From Paenibacillus contaminans (GTDB lineage Bacteria; Bacillota; Bacilli; Paenibacillales; NBRC-103111), in NCBI RefSeq assembly GCF_003285015.1, contig NZ_QMFB01000024.1, forward strand, positions 72,294 to 136,293: DNA of 64,000 nt. The letters are read 5' to 3'. The notes under the pieces are model-generated. The model saw only the letters and a program-made list of their open reading frames with translations. It did not search any database and was not told where the DNA came from. Numbering within the stretch: position 1 is the stretch's first letter; every line of letters begins with the position of its first letter. A program made the position numbers and the translations under genes. Below are positions 49,425 through 58,352 of this stretch, piece by piece.

Positions 49425-50297
49425 TTAGTCGCCGATGTGCTCTGCGAAGTACCGTCCCCAGTGGGGGCGGCTTCCGTCGGCATCGATGAAGCCGTATTCG
49501 TCGCTAAGCTCCCATGTGCTTGTCGCTTTGCCGGCCTTGGCCGCGATGTTAGGATCGCCGGCCAGGGCGGCGACTGCGCTTCCGATATAGGCGGTCGTTT
49601 CCGATGCGATAAAATGCGGATCTTGAACCGCCGCATCGCGCCAATTCGCCTCGGTGACGCCGAAATGGTCGAGCATCGCTTCCGAACGGAGAAAGCCCGG
49701 CGTCAGCGCCAGAGCGGTAACTCCGTGCGGCCGCAGCTCTTCCGCCATCGCTTCGGCGAGGTGGATCGCAGATACTTTGGCGAGGCTGTAATACAGGTTG
49801 CCGCGGTATTTGTAATCGACGCCATCGGTAATCTCGATGATCAGCCCGCTTTTGTTCGCGATCATAAGCGGAGCTCCATAGTAGCTAGTCATGATATGGG
49901 CGTGTACGGCTTGCCGCTGCATTTGCAGCCCGTCGGGCAGTGATTGCTCCCAGAACGATTTTCCCCAGGTGCATAAAGGATCTCCGCCCCATATGTCGTT
50001 GACGAGTAGGTCAAGCTGTCCGTTCTGCTCGCGGTTGACGCGTTCGAACAGCCACTTGACCTCTTCCTCGACCGTATGGTCGACGCGCACCGGTATGCCT
50101 TTACCGCCGTTTGCCGTTACAAGCTCTGCAGTTTCTTCAATGGTTTCCGTGCGTTTCATGGCGGATGCTTGCCCCCTGACGCTTCGGCCCGTTACATATA
50201 CGGTCGCTCCCTCCGAGCCAAGCGCTGCGGCGATGCCGCGCCCCGCACCCCTCGTTCCTCCTGCCACAACCGCTACCTTGCCAAGCAGTTTCGTCAT
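49425..50297 (-). CDS. Short-chain dehydrogenase/reductase
   Basis: 290 residues from ATG 50297 (GGAGGATATAAG ribosome site). Rossmann motif AGGTRGAGRGIAAALG (about 12-27) is the TGxxxGxG equivalent; NDIWGG replaces the usual NNAG; catalytic YSLAK (YxxxK) is present near residue 173. The C-terminal part with HFGVTEANWRDA is typical of an SDR subgroup in which the protein is about 290 residues. Cytoplasmic oxidoreductase of unknown substrate. Convergent with the YhdH-like gene. Confidence 0.9.
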   Translation of the reverse strand: MTKLLGKVAVVAGGTRGAGRGIAAALGSEGATVYVTGRSVRGQASAMKRTETIEETAELVTANGGKGIPVRVDHTVEEEVKWLFERVNREQNGQLDLLVNDIWGGDPLCTWGKSFWEQSLPDGLQMQRQAVHAHIMTSYYGAPLMIANKSGLIIEITDGVDYKYRGNLYYSLAKVSAIHLAEAMAEELRPHGVTALALTPGFLRSEAMLDHFGVTEANWRDAAVQDPHFIASETTAYIGSAVAALAGDPNIAAKAGKATSTWELSDEYGFIDADGSRPHWGRYFAEHIGD

Positions 50298-50480
50298 CTT
50301 ATATCCTCCGTTCAAGCTTGGTTAAGTGCTGCTTCTTCTTCATTGTATCGCGGATTTATGACAACCTCTGTCATATTGAAATCGAAGGTGAAATGTTTTC
50401 CTGAGTTATTGTTTTCTCATGGGATTATGCTCCGTTCGCTGAAAAATATCATAGTGCGAGAAAGGAATGAGGTTCGAGAA

Positions 50481-50945
50481 ATGGATATGAACGTGATGAA
50501 AGCATGTATAGCGCTTGCTCGCCGGCAGGCGGCGGAAGCGGGCGAGGAGCCGTTCGCGGCGATTATCGTCAAGGACGGCGTTATCGTGGCGGAAGGCGTC
50601 AACCAAATGACGGAGCTTCATGACCCGACTGCGCATGCCGAGATGCAAGCGATCCGCAAAGCCTGCGAATCGCTTGGCTCCGTTTCGCTGGAGGGCTGCG
50701 AGCTTTACACGAGCTGCGAGCCCTGCCCGATGTGCCTCGGAGCCATTTATTGGGCGAAGCCCGACGTTGTTTATTACGCTTGTGACATAAAGGAAGCGGC
50801 GACTTTCGGATTTGACGACGAGTATTTGTATAAGGAGCTTTCGCTTCCCGTCGAACGCCGGGAGCTTCGCATGATCCGGGTAAACCCCGAAGGGTATACG
50901 GAGCCGTTTGAGGTGTGGACGAATAGAAATAAGCCGATGTCTTAG
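50481..50945 (+). CDS. guaD: Nucleoside/guanine deaminase
   Basis: 154 residues. ATG 50481 starts a complete deaminase fold; the frame runs open far upstream across the divergent SDR promoter but has no support there. Zinc site: HAEMQAI (His and catalytic Glu) and PCPMC (two Cys). Length, the end EVWTNRNKPMS and the segment TFGFDDEYLYKEL fit guanine deaminase (GuaD) better than tRNA adenosine deaminase. Converts guanine to xanthine in the cytoplasm. No purine riboswitch was recognised upstream. Confidence 0.88.
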   Translation: MDMNVMKACIALARRQAAEAGEEPFAAIIVKDGVIVAEGVNQMTELHDPTAHAEMQAIRKACESLGSVSLEGCELYTSCEPCPMCLGAIYWAKPDVVYYACDIKEAATFGFDDEYLYKELSLPVERRELRMIRVNPEGYTEPFEVWTNRNKPMS

Positions 50946-51110
50946 TTGGTGTTAGTTTTATGTAATATAACATAACTTTAAATCAAAGAAAATTATTGCA
51001 AGTCGCTTATTAATGTTATTTAATATTACATTCATATTTGAAAAAACAGAATAAATCTGTATAATGAAAATAAATGTTAGAAAAAATAACAACAAGGCGA
51101 GGGAGACCGT

Positions 51111-51542
51111 ATGAACATTGCGTTGATTGCTCATGATGCGAAGAAAGAAGAGCTCGTGAATTTCGTCATTGCTTACAGCGGCGTGTTCGGCAGACATACC
51201 GTTTTTGCGACGGGCGCAACGGGGGCGATGATCGTCGAGGAAGCGAAGCTTAAAGTTAGCAGGCTGAAGCCGGGGCCGCTCGGGGGAGACCAGCAGATCG
51301 GAGCGCTGGTGGCGCAAAATGAAATCGACGCGGTCATATTCCTGCGAGATCCGCTTGCCGCTTTGGCACATGAGCCGGACGTAACCGCGCTGCTGCGATT
51401 ATGCGATGTGCAGTGCGTACCTGTCGCGAGCAATATCGCTACGGCGGAGCTGCTTGTAAAATCGCTGGAGCGCGGCGATTTTGCCTGGCGCGAAGTCATC
51501 CATAAATATAAAGTCTATAAAAGAAGCGGCACGGAGGGCTAA
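51111..51542 (+). CDS. mgsA: Methylglyoxal synthase
   Basis: 143 residues, full length. Signature ALIAHDAKK, ATGATGAMI, KPGPLGGDQQIGALV (phosphate-binding) and FLRDPLAALAHEPDV with catalytic Asp. Converts dihydroxyacetone phosphate to methylglyoxal, bypassing lower glycolysis. Ribosome site GCGAGGGAGA. AT-rich upstream region (50946-51110). In many Bacilli mgsA is linked to dapB; here it stands alone with a shared bidirectional terminator. Confidence 0.96.
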   Translation: MNIALIAHDAKKEELVNFVIAYSGVFGRHTVFATGATGAMIVEEAKLKVSRLKPGPLGGDQQIGALVAQNEIDAVIFLRDPLAALAHEPDVTALLRLCDVQCVPVASNIATAELLVKSLERGDFAWREVIHKYKVYKRSGTEG

Positions 51543-51562
51543 CGGATGCTGCAAATAAAGAA

Positions 51563-51610
51563 ACGAGCTTGTCCGCAACGATCATGGCGGATAAGCTCGT
51601 ATTTGTTTGT
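51563..51610. terminator. Bidirectional terminator, mgsA / uraA
   Basis: ACGAGCTTGTCCGC (51563-51576) pairs with GCGGATAAGCTCGT (51587-51600), with AAATA before and ATTTGTTT after. Confidence 0.8.
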
Positions 51611-51622
51611 GCCGGAAACGCG

Positions 51623-52885
51623 TTATTCGTTCGACAGCTTCAGCTTCTCGAACAGCTTGAACAGCAGGCTGAGGATAATCGCGACGACGGTGGCGAGCGC
51701 CATTCCCTTCATCGAGAAATTGCCCCAAGTAAACGTAGTGCCGCTAAGTCCGATAACCAAGACGACGGATGTCAGAATCATGTTGGACGGCTTGGAATAG
51801 TCTACCTTCGATTCCACAAGGATGCGAATGCCGGACACGCCGATGACGCCGAACAACAGAAGCGACACGCCGCCCATTACAGGGGTCGGAATCGCTTGAA
51901 TAAGGGCCGCCAGTTTGCCGAAGAACGAAAGGACGATAGCGATTACCGCCGCTCCGCCGATTACCCAAGTCGAGTAGACGCGGGTGATGGCCAGCACGCC
52001 GATGTTTTCGCCGTACGTCGTATTAGGCGTCGAGCCGACAAAGCCGGATATAATCGTCGAGATGCCGTTGCCGAGCAAAGAACGATCGAGCCCCGGGTCC
52101 TTGGACAAATCTTTGCCCACGATGTTGCTCGTCACAAGCAAATGTCCGATATGCTCGACGATGACGACAAGCGCTGCCGGCGCGATGATCGCGATCGCCG
52201 ACCAGTCGAAAACAGGCGTATAGAATGTCGGCAAGGACAAAGTGGAGGCGGCGTCGACAGTGTCAAACTTCACCATGCCCAGCGATGCAGCCAGAGCGTA
52301 GCCAGCCACAATTCCGATTAGAATCGGAATGATTTTCAGGAAGCCGCGCAGCAGTACGTTGCCGAGCACGACGACGCCAAGCGTCGTCAGCGATACGGCG
52401 ATCGTTTTGCCGTCGATCGACCAGTCTTTTGCGCCGGCCGGGCTAATCAAGCCTGCCATCTCGGCGGCGACAGGAATAAGCTCGAGCCCGATGATGGCCA
52501 CGATCGCGCCCATGGCTGCCGGCGGGAATACGACGTCGATCCAGCTCGTCCCTATCCACTTCACCAGAAGTCCCACCAGCGTGAAAATAACCCCGACTAC
52601 GATAAAAGCCCCGAGAGCCGCTTCATAGCTGCTTGTGCCAAGCACGACAAACACAGGCGACAGGAAGGCGAAGCTCGACCCCAGGTAAGCCGGAATTTTA
52701 CCTTTGCATATAAAGATGTAAAGCAGTGTCCCGATCCCGTTCATCAATAGAATGGTGGCCGGGTCGACCTTGAATAAAATCGGTACAAGCACTGTCGATC
52801 CGAACATGGCAAAAAGATGCTGCAAGCTAAGCAGCACACTCTTGAACGGAGCGGGGCGTTCGTTGACTTGAATGACTCGTGACAC
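51623..52885 (-). CDS. uraA: Uracil permease (NCS2 family)
   Basis: 420 residues, GTG start after GAGGAGGAAAC. NCS2 motifs: SLQHLFAMFGSTVLVPIL at the N-terminus, IVEHIGHLLV (conserved Glu/His of the substrate site) and GNGISTIISGFVGSTPNTTYGENIGVLA. About 12-14 membrane helices; a proton-uracil symporter. No pyr genes adjacent and no PyrR-type leader was recognised. A cre-like site lies 20-30 bases upstream. Confidence 0.94.
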   Translation of the reverse strand: MSRVIQVNERPAPFKSVLLSLQHLFAMFGSTVLVPILFKVDPATILLMNGIGTLLYIFICKGKIPAYLGSSFAFLSPVFVVLGTSSYEAALGAFIVVGVIFTLVGLLVKWIGTSWIDVVFPPAAMGAIVAIIGLELIPVAAEMAGLISPAGAKDWSIDGKTIAVSLTTLGVVVLGNVLLRGFLKIIPILIGIVAGYALAASLGMVKFDTVDAASTLSLPTFYTPVFDWSAIAIIAPAALVVIVEHIGHLLVTSNIVGKDLSKDPGLDRSLLGNGISTIISGFVGSTPNTTYGENIGVLAITRVYSTWVIGGAAVIAIVLSFFGKLAALIQAIPTPVMGGVSLLLFGVIGVSGIRILVESKVDYSKPSNMILTSVVLVIGLSGTTFTWGNFSMKGMALATVVAIILSLLFKLFEKLKLSNE

Positions 52886-52902
52886 GAATCGTTTCCTCCT
52901 CG

Positions 52903-52916
52903 ATTAAACGTTTACA
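52903..52916 (-). promoter_or_regulatory. cre-like site before uraA
   Basis: TGTAAACGTTTAAT on the minus strand matches the CcpA consensus at 12 of 14 positions. Confidence 0.35.
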
Positions 52917-53229
52917 TATTCGACAAAATTCGAGCATCTTTGCTCCACGCAATATATTAACAGAAATTAACCGTTTGGACAGCTATTTTTTCACAAAATA
53001 TTAACATTTATGAATAGGTCTCTAATTTGTCCGTAAAAGCGTTGCCGGGACTGCAAAAAAAGCCTGTTTGGGTTTGTTTTTGGGCAGGAAAAAAACGGCT
53101 TGCGAGCGTTTATTTTTCGGAAAATATATTGCGCATTACATTTACATATGGTATGTATTAATTAAGAATTATGACGTACTATATAAATCAATCATTCATC
53201 ATTATTGGCGCGCCAAGGAGGAAAACGAT

Positions 53230-55959
53230 ATGAAGTGGGTTATGCCGTTCGAGGCAGGGAATGCTAAGCTGAAGGAAACGCTTGGGGGTAAAGGGGCGAA
53301 TTTGGCGGAAATGACGAAAGCCGGGCTTCCGGTCCCTCCGGGGTTTACGGTTACGACGGATGCCTGCCGGGCTTTCTATGCAGCTGGAAAGACGATGCCG
53401 AACGGCTTGCTTGACGATATTCGTCAGGCGATGACGGAGCTGGAGGCGAAGAAGCAAGAAACTTTTGGGGATTCCGAGCGGCCGCTGCTCGTATCCGTCC
53501 GTTCCGGTTCGGTCTCGTCGATGCCGGGCATGATGGACACGATCCTCAACCTTGGCTTGAATGACGTAACCGTTCGAGGGCTGGCGCGCCAAACCGGAGA
53601 TGAGCGGTTCGCATACGATTGTTACCGGCGTCTCGTTCAAATGTTCGGAAACGTTGTTTTTAACGTTGAGAGCCATATGTTCGAGCACGCGCTGAAGCGT
53701 TATAAGAAGGATCGCGGCTTCACCGAGGACGGCGAGATGACGGCAGCCGATTGGATGCAAATGATCGATCAATACAAAGCGATTATCGAACGTCAAACGA
53801 ACCGCGTATTCCCGCAAAACGTTTACGAGCAGCTTGCGCTTGCCGTAGACGCGGTGTTCCGCTCCTGGAACAACCAGCGTGCCATCGTTTACAGAAATCT
53901 GTACAACATTCCCGAAGCGCAAGGCACGGCGGTCAACGTTCAATCGATGGTTTTCGGCAATCGCGGAGATGACAGCGGAACGGGCGTCGTATTTACGCGC
54001 AATCCGTCCACGGGCGAAGCGGTTCTGTTCGGAGAATATTTGACCAAAGCCCAAGGCGAGGATGTCGTAGCGGGAGTGCGTACGCCGCTGGCGGTTGCGC
54101 TGCTGCAGCAGGAAATGCCGGTCGTATACGACCAGCTGTTGGAAACGGCCCAGCGTCTTGAGCGCCATTACAAGGATATGCAGGACATCGAATTTACGGT
54201 CGAAAAAGGCACCTTATTTATATTGCAAACGCGCAACGGCAAACGTACGGCGAAAGCGGCGGTTCGCATCGCGGTTCAGCTCGAACAGGAAGGCTTGATC
54301 ACAAAGGAAGAAGCTTTGCAGCGGATCGAGATGGAGCATCTGAACCAGCTTCTGCACCGGGCGATCGAAGGCGAGGATAAGCTTGATGTCATCGCTACGG
54401 GACTGCCTGCTTCGCCGGGCGCCGCTTCGGGCATGGCGGTGTTCGATGCCGATACGGCGGAAGCATGGGGACGCTCCGGCAAAAAGGTCATTCTCGTGAC
54501 GGAAGAAACGTCGCCGGAGGACATCCATGGCGTAATTGCGGCTGAAGGCGTCGTCACGAGCCGAGGCGGCATGACGAGCCACGCGGCGGTCGTAGCGCGG
54601 GGGATGGGCAAGCCTTGTATTTGCGGCTGCGAGAAGCTGCGCATCAACGACGAGGAGCGCGCTTTCGTAGTGGACGGCGTTCGCATTGCGGAAGGCGACA
54701 TCATCTCGATCGACGGTGCGACGGGACGGCTCATTCGCGGTGCGGTGAAGCTGCGCGAGCCGGAAATCGACGGCGATCTGTCGCAATTGCTGGAATGGGC
54801 GGACGAAGTCCGTACGCTCGGCGTGCAGGCGAATGCCGATAATCCGGAGGATGCGGCCAAAGCGCGTCAGTTTGGCGCCGAAGGAATCGGGCTGTGCAGA
54901 ACCGAGCATATGTTTATGTCGCAGGACCGGCTGCCGGTCGTGCAGGAAATGATTTTGGCGGAGAATGAAACGGACCGCCGCAGCGCGCTTGCCCGTCTGC
55001 TGCCTATGCAGCGTGCGGATTTCGACGGCATGCTGCGCGCGATGGAAGGGTTGCCGGTGACGATTCGCCTGCTCGACCCGCCGCTTCATGAGTTTTTGCC
55101 GAACCTGGAGGAGCTGCTGCTTCGTCACCAAGCGCTCGTGCTTGGAGGAACGGCTAACGAACCGGAAGGCGAGCAAAAACGGCTTGAGCAGTTGATCCGC
55201 AAGGTGCGCCAGCTTCATGAATCGAATCCGATGCTCGGACACCGCGGCTGCCGTCTCGGTATCGTGTTCCCGGAAATTTACGAGATGCAGGTCGAGGCGA
55301 TTTTGCTTGCGGCTGCCGATTGCAAGCGCGATGGCGTCGATGTCCGCCCGGACATTATGGTTCCGCTCGTCGGCCATGTCAACGAACTGAAGCTGATGCG
55401 CGAGACGATCGAAGCGGTGGCGCTGCGCGTTCAGGAAGCGGCAGGCACAGCCGTGCCGTTCCGGATCGGCACGATGATTGAAGTGCCGCGCGCCGCGCTG
55501 ACGGCTAAGGACATCGCACAATACGCCGATTTCTTCTCGTTCGGTACGAACGATCTGACGCAAATGACGTTCGGCTACAGCCGCGACGATGCGGAAGGGA
55601 AATTCTTGACGCATTACGTCGACACGAAGCTGCTGCCTGCGAACCCGTTCGAGGTGCTTGACGAGGATGGCGTAGGACAGCTGATCGATTTGGCGGTAAC
55701 GAAGGGCAGAGCGGCCAATCCAACGCTCAAGACCGGCGTTTGCGGCGAACACGGCGGCAATAAGCAGTCGATCTTGTTCTGCCGCGCAACCGGCGTCGAC
55801 TATGTGAGCTGCTCGCCATACCGCGTGCCGCTCGCGAGAATTGCCGCCGCACAAGCGGAGCTCGTCGTGCGCGACCGCGAAGCGAAAGCCGCAAAGGAAG
55901 CCGCGGCCGCGTCGGAGCCGCAAGCGAGCGGGAAGGCTGAAGAGATGGCCGTGAGATAA
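53230..55959 (+). CDS. ppdK: Pyruvate, phosphate dikinase
   Basis: 909 residues from ATG 53230 (CAAGGAGGAAAACG); the upstream open frame is not coding. N-terminal ATP-grasp (LGGKGANLAEM, VRSGSVSSMPGMMDTILNLGLN), central phosphohistidine domain GGMTSHAAVVARGMGKPC (catalytic His) and C-terminal TIM barrel with catalytic Cys in GVCGEHGG. Interconverts pyruvate + ATP + Pi and PEP + AMP + PPi. About 25 residues longer than usual because of an Ala/Glu-rich tail (AKAAKEAAAASEPQASGK). No regulatory PDRP gene is next to it. Confidence 0.97.
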   Translation: MKWVMPFEAGNAKLKETLGGKGANLAEMTKAGLPVPPGFTVTTDACRAFYAAGKTMPNGLLDDIRQAMTELEAKKQETFGDSERPLLVSVRSGSVSSMPGMMDTILNLGLNDVTVRGLARQTGDERFAYDCYRRLVQMFGNVVFNVESHMFEHALKRYKKDRGFTEDGEMTAADWMQMIDQYKAIIERQTNRVFPQNVYEQLALAVDAVFRSWNNQRAIVYRNLYNIPEAQGTAVNVQSMVFGNRGDDSGTGVVFTRNPSTGEAVLFGEYLTKAQGEDVVAGVRTPLAVALLQQEMPVVYDQLLETAQRLERHYKDMQDIEFTVEKGTLFILQTRNGKRTAKAAVRIAVQLEQEGLITKEEALQRIEMEHLNQLLHRAIEGEDKLDVIATGLPASPGAASGMAVFDADTAEAWGRSGKKVILVTEETSPEDIHGVIAAEGVVTSRGGMTSHAAVVARGMGKPCICGCEKLRINDEERAFVVDGVRIAEGDIISIDGATGRLIRGAVKLREPEIDGDLSQLLEWADEVRTLGVQANADNPEDAAKARQFGAEGIGLCRTEHMFMSQDRLPVVQEMILAENETDRRSALARLLPMQRADFDGMLRAMEGLPVTIRLLDPPLHEFLPNLEELLLRHQALVLGGTANEPEGEQKRLEQLIRKVRQLHESNPMLGHRGCRLGIVFPEIYEMQVEAILLAAADCKRDGVDVRPDIMVPLVGHVNELKLMRETIEAVALRVQEAAGTAVPFRIGTMIEVPRAALTAKDIAQYADFFSFGTNDLTQMTFGYSRDDAEGKFLTHYVDTKLLPANPFEVLDEDGVGQLIDLAVTKGRAANPTLKTGVCGEHGGNKQSILFCRATGVDYVSCSPYRVPLARIAAAQAELVVRDREAKAAKEAAAASEPQASGKAEEMAVR

Positions 55960-55966
55960 GATACGA

Positions 55967-56002
55967 AGATGACCCCTGAATTGTCGGGGGTCATCTTTTT
56001 TT
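55967..56002 (+). terminator. Terminator of ppdK
   Basis: AGATGACCCC / GGGGTCATCT stem followed by TTTTTT. Confidence 0.9.
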
Positions 56003-56091
56003 GAAATATGCTCCGATAATGACGGAGAAAAAACTCGTTTTGATCGGTAAAGTTAGTTCGGTAGAGTTGCCGGAGCGGTTACCTTTAGTTA

Positions 56092-56589
56092 TCACTGGAA
56101 CTGTATTGACTTCGACATCAATAATTCAAAAAATTCTTCAAGAGAATTTGCTGCTTTTTCAACTTCTTCGAATTCAGGTTCAGATCCGCGTACAATAGCG
56201 CCTTTATCATTCATTAAATCAATCGCGTAGAAGGAATATCCATCATCAACCGACATAACGATCGGCAAGTAACCATCCCACCACGTCGTTATTTCTGATT
56301 TCCAACTATCATCATCCCTTGCTGCTTCTAAACTGAGCAATTCATATTCATTCCATTTAAATACACTATCTGAGCTATTATTGAACTCATCCTCACAAAT
56401 AAACCAAGTCTTCTCATTCGGTGTAATGCAATGTTTGACCGCACATAAAAAATCTAAATATTCATTAGGAATTTCTTTATATCTAGATGTGATGCAACTA
56501 TCTAAATTTAATTGAAAACGGGATTTTTGGGTTATATCCCAACCGTTTTCATTAGCCCAAATCATAAATTCACCGATTTTTTTATTCAT
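56092..56589 (-). CDS. SMI1/KNR4 (SUKH) family protein, orphan
   Basis: 165 residues; ribosome site AAGGTGGGCT. SUKH features: IPNEYLDFL at the N-terminal third, WFICEDEFN, GYSFYAIDLMNDKGAIV and a C-terminal SLEEFFELLM. SUKH proteins are commonly immunity proteins against contact-dependent or polymorphic toxins. The gene is clearly more AT-rich than its neighbours, pointing to recent transfer, and no toxin gene is adjacent. Alternative: a housekeeping SMI1-like protein. Confidence 0.8.
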   Translation of the reverse strand: MNKKIGEFMIWANENGWDITQKSRFQLNLDSCITSRYKEIPNEYLDFLCAVKHCITPNEKTWFICEDEFNNSSDSVFKWNEYELLSLEAARDDDSWKSEITTWWDGYLPIVMSVDDGYSFYAIDLMNDKGAIVRGSEPEFEEVEKAANSLEEFFELLMSKSIQFQ

Positions 56590-56688
56590 AGCCCACCTTC
56601 TGGCCCTTATTTATATATAACTATTATAGAACGACAGTTCTTGTTGTTCAAATATCGGCATCATTTTTAACGGAGCCATATATAAAAG

Positions 56689-56730
56689 AAACCGGGATAA
56701 AAATGCCTATCGGCATTTGTCCCGGTTTAA
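56689..56730 (-). terminator. Terminator after yezD
   Basis: AAACCGGGA...AATGCC / GGCATT...TCCCGGTTT, T-rich on the minus strand. Confidence 0.7.
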
Positions 56731-56742
56731 CTATGCGCCTTG

Positions 56743-56955
56743 CTATTGCTTTGGCCTTCTGTTCGAAGAATCAGGCGGCGCGGATTTCGACTGTACCCTG
56801 CCGGCCTCTGCGTCGAAGCGCTGGCGCTCCGTCCGTTCGATTTGCACGATTTGACCGTCGTGAACGACGATTTGGACGATGCCGTAGGCGAGTCCGTTCA
56901 GATTGTCCTTAATTCGGTTCAGCCAAAGCTCGTCAAGCTCAAACGATTTAGCCAT
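56743..56955 (-). CDS. yezD: YezD family (DUF2292) protein
   Basis: 70 residues from ATG 56955 (GGGAGG, 8-base spacing); a longer frame up to 57069 overlaps the hydrolase gene. The core LDELWLNRIKDNLNGLAYGIVQIVVHDGQIVQIERTER matches the small DUF2292/YezD family in order and spacing; the last 20 residues are a disordered basic tail. Family members are small cytoplasmic proteins of unknown function, and I recall them near sulfur assimilation genes. A sulfate importer lies 1.4 kb away on the same strand, with the hydrolase between. Confidence 0.8.
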   Translation of the reverse strand: MAKSFELDELWLNRIKDNLNGLAYGIVQIVVHDGQIVQIERTERQRFDAEAGRVQSKSAPPDSSNRRPKQ

Positions 56956-57014
56956 ATTTTTTGCCTCCCGTTCCTGCAGCTGCATATGAAACCCAGCTAA
57001 ATCCGCTTTAGGTG

Positions 57015-57845
57015 TTAAATCGTCCAGTCGAGCCATTCCGCGTTCCGTTTGCGGATATAGCTCAGCCAATTGCCGGTTCGCTCCAGCAATTGCTCGGTGT
57101 GATCAAGCGAGGAGAACGTATGGTTCGCCTGCAAAATGACTTCCTTGTCGCACTGGCCCTGGCTGCGCAGCCACAAGAGCTTCTCGTACAGGAAGCAATA
57201 GTCGACGGGGATGACCTCGTCGCCGGTTCCGTGAACAAGCAGAACGTCGCCGGTAAACTTGCGCGTTTGCTCGAGCGGATGATGGCGGGTCAGCGAAGCG
57301 AAGAAGTCCGGCGTGAATGCATAGCCGGAATGATCGGCACGCCCGACCTGCTGCGCTTCTTCATAGACTCGCTTGCCCGTCACCCGCACGATGTCGCTGA
57401 GCGGATGGGCGACGGCGGCCCATAGGACAAGCGTTTTGACGCGTTTATCCTGCGCTGCAGTCAGCAGGGCGACAGCCCCGCCGAGACTATGGCCGAGCAG
57501 CACGACGCGGCTCGGGTCGACGCAATCGATCGAAAGCCCGTAATCCAGGGCGCTGCGCGTCTGCCCGATCAGGCTGTCGAGTCCGCCTGTACCGTATTCG
57601 CCCTCACTTTCGCCGCAGCCCTCATAATCGAATCGGAGCACCATATAACCCCTCGCGCTGAGCGAACGAGCCGCTTTTACGAATAGCCGGTCGACGCCGA
57701 TCCGGTTGCCGATGAAGCCGTGGCAAATAACGACAAGCGGGTGGCGGCATGGCTTGGCGGCTTCGGTTTCTGTGGCGTTCGTCGGATAATGCAGCGTTCC
57801 GGCTAAAGAGCCGGTCGCCGTGCGGATTGAAATGGTATGTTCCAT
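57015..57845 (-). CDS. Alpha/beta hydrolase
   Basis: 276 residues; start after GAGGAGAGACATC. Oxyanion segment CHGFIGNRIG, nucleophile elbow GHSLGG (Ser about 118), acidic residue in HGTGDEVIP and catalytic His in NHTFSSLDHT. FDYEGCGESEG is typical of the acyl-esterase / feruloyl-like hydrolase group. Cytoplasmic esterase or thioesterase of unknown substrate. Ends 60 bases before yezD on the same strand. Confidence 0.9.
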   Translation of the reverse strand: MEHTISIRTATGSLAGTLHYPTNATETEAAKPCRHPLVVICHGFIGNRIGVDRLFVKAARSLSARGYMVLRFDYEGCGESEGEYGTGGLDSLIGQTRSALDYGLSIDCVDPSRVVLLGHSLGGAVALLTAAQDKRVKTLVLWAAVAHPLSDIVRVTGKRVYEEAQQVGRADHSGYAFTPDFFASLTRHHPLEQTRKFTGDVLLVHGTGDEVIPVDYCFLYEKLLWLRSQGQCDKEVILQANHTFSSLDHTEQLLERTGNWLSYIRKRNAEWLDWTI

Positions 57846-57965
57846 ATGATGTCTCTCCTCTCGATCGTTCGGGCTTGCCGCTATTATGCGAAGGGCAAGG
57901 GTGATGCGGACTGACCTAGCAGCTTGACCGCGTATAATCTAAGGTTACGGCGGCGGTTCGGGTAA

Positions 57966-58151
57966 TTAAATGGAAAACCTGCAGCTAATTTCAGCTACAA
58001 GGCGAAATATAGGGGGTTAACGGGAAAAACTACAGCTAATTTTGAGTAATTTTGCTTATTAGGGCATTTTCGAAAATATTAGCTGTAGGTTTTCCATTAA
58101 GATCGATAGATTGACGAAATTTCCGAAAAATAACTGCAGTTTTTCCATTAA
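57966..58151. repeat. 51-bp repeat array C, two direct then two inverted copies
   Basis: TTAAATGGAAAACCTGCAGC (57966) and TTAACGGGAAAAACTACAGC (58017) start exactly 51 bases apart. Then inverted copies end at 58100 (GGTTTTCCATTAA) and 58151 (TTTTTCCATTAA), again 51 bases apart. The whole 186-bp block is an interrupted palindrome. A stem GTGTTGGG/CCCAACAC follows (58153-58171). It fills most of the 57846-58352 gap; no gene was seen there. Confidence 0.7.
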
Positions 58152-58352
58152 GTGTTGGGAGACCCAACACAGACGCTTGGTCAATTAGAGTTGAAGGACT
58201 ACGAGCTTACGCGTAATGAGTCGGCTCCCGGTGTAGGGCTCGCTTAATGCGTTACGCGGCAGTTCCGTGCGGTGTGCCGAAAACTGGCCTGGCGGCGTAT
58301 GATGCAAGCGAAGCGGACGGCGGCAGGCCGTCATCCGTTTTGCCGGACCGGA

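Noticed and set aside
50076..50480. N-terminal extension of the deaminase frame
   Set aside because: It runs across the divergent SDR promoter and into that gene; the deaminase fold is complete from 50481.
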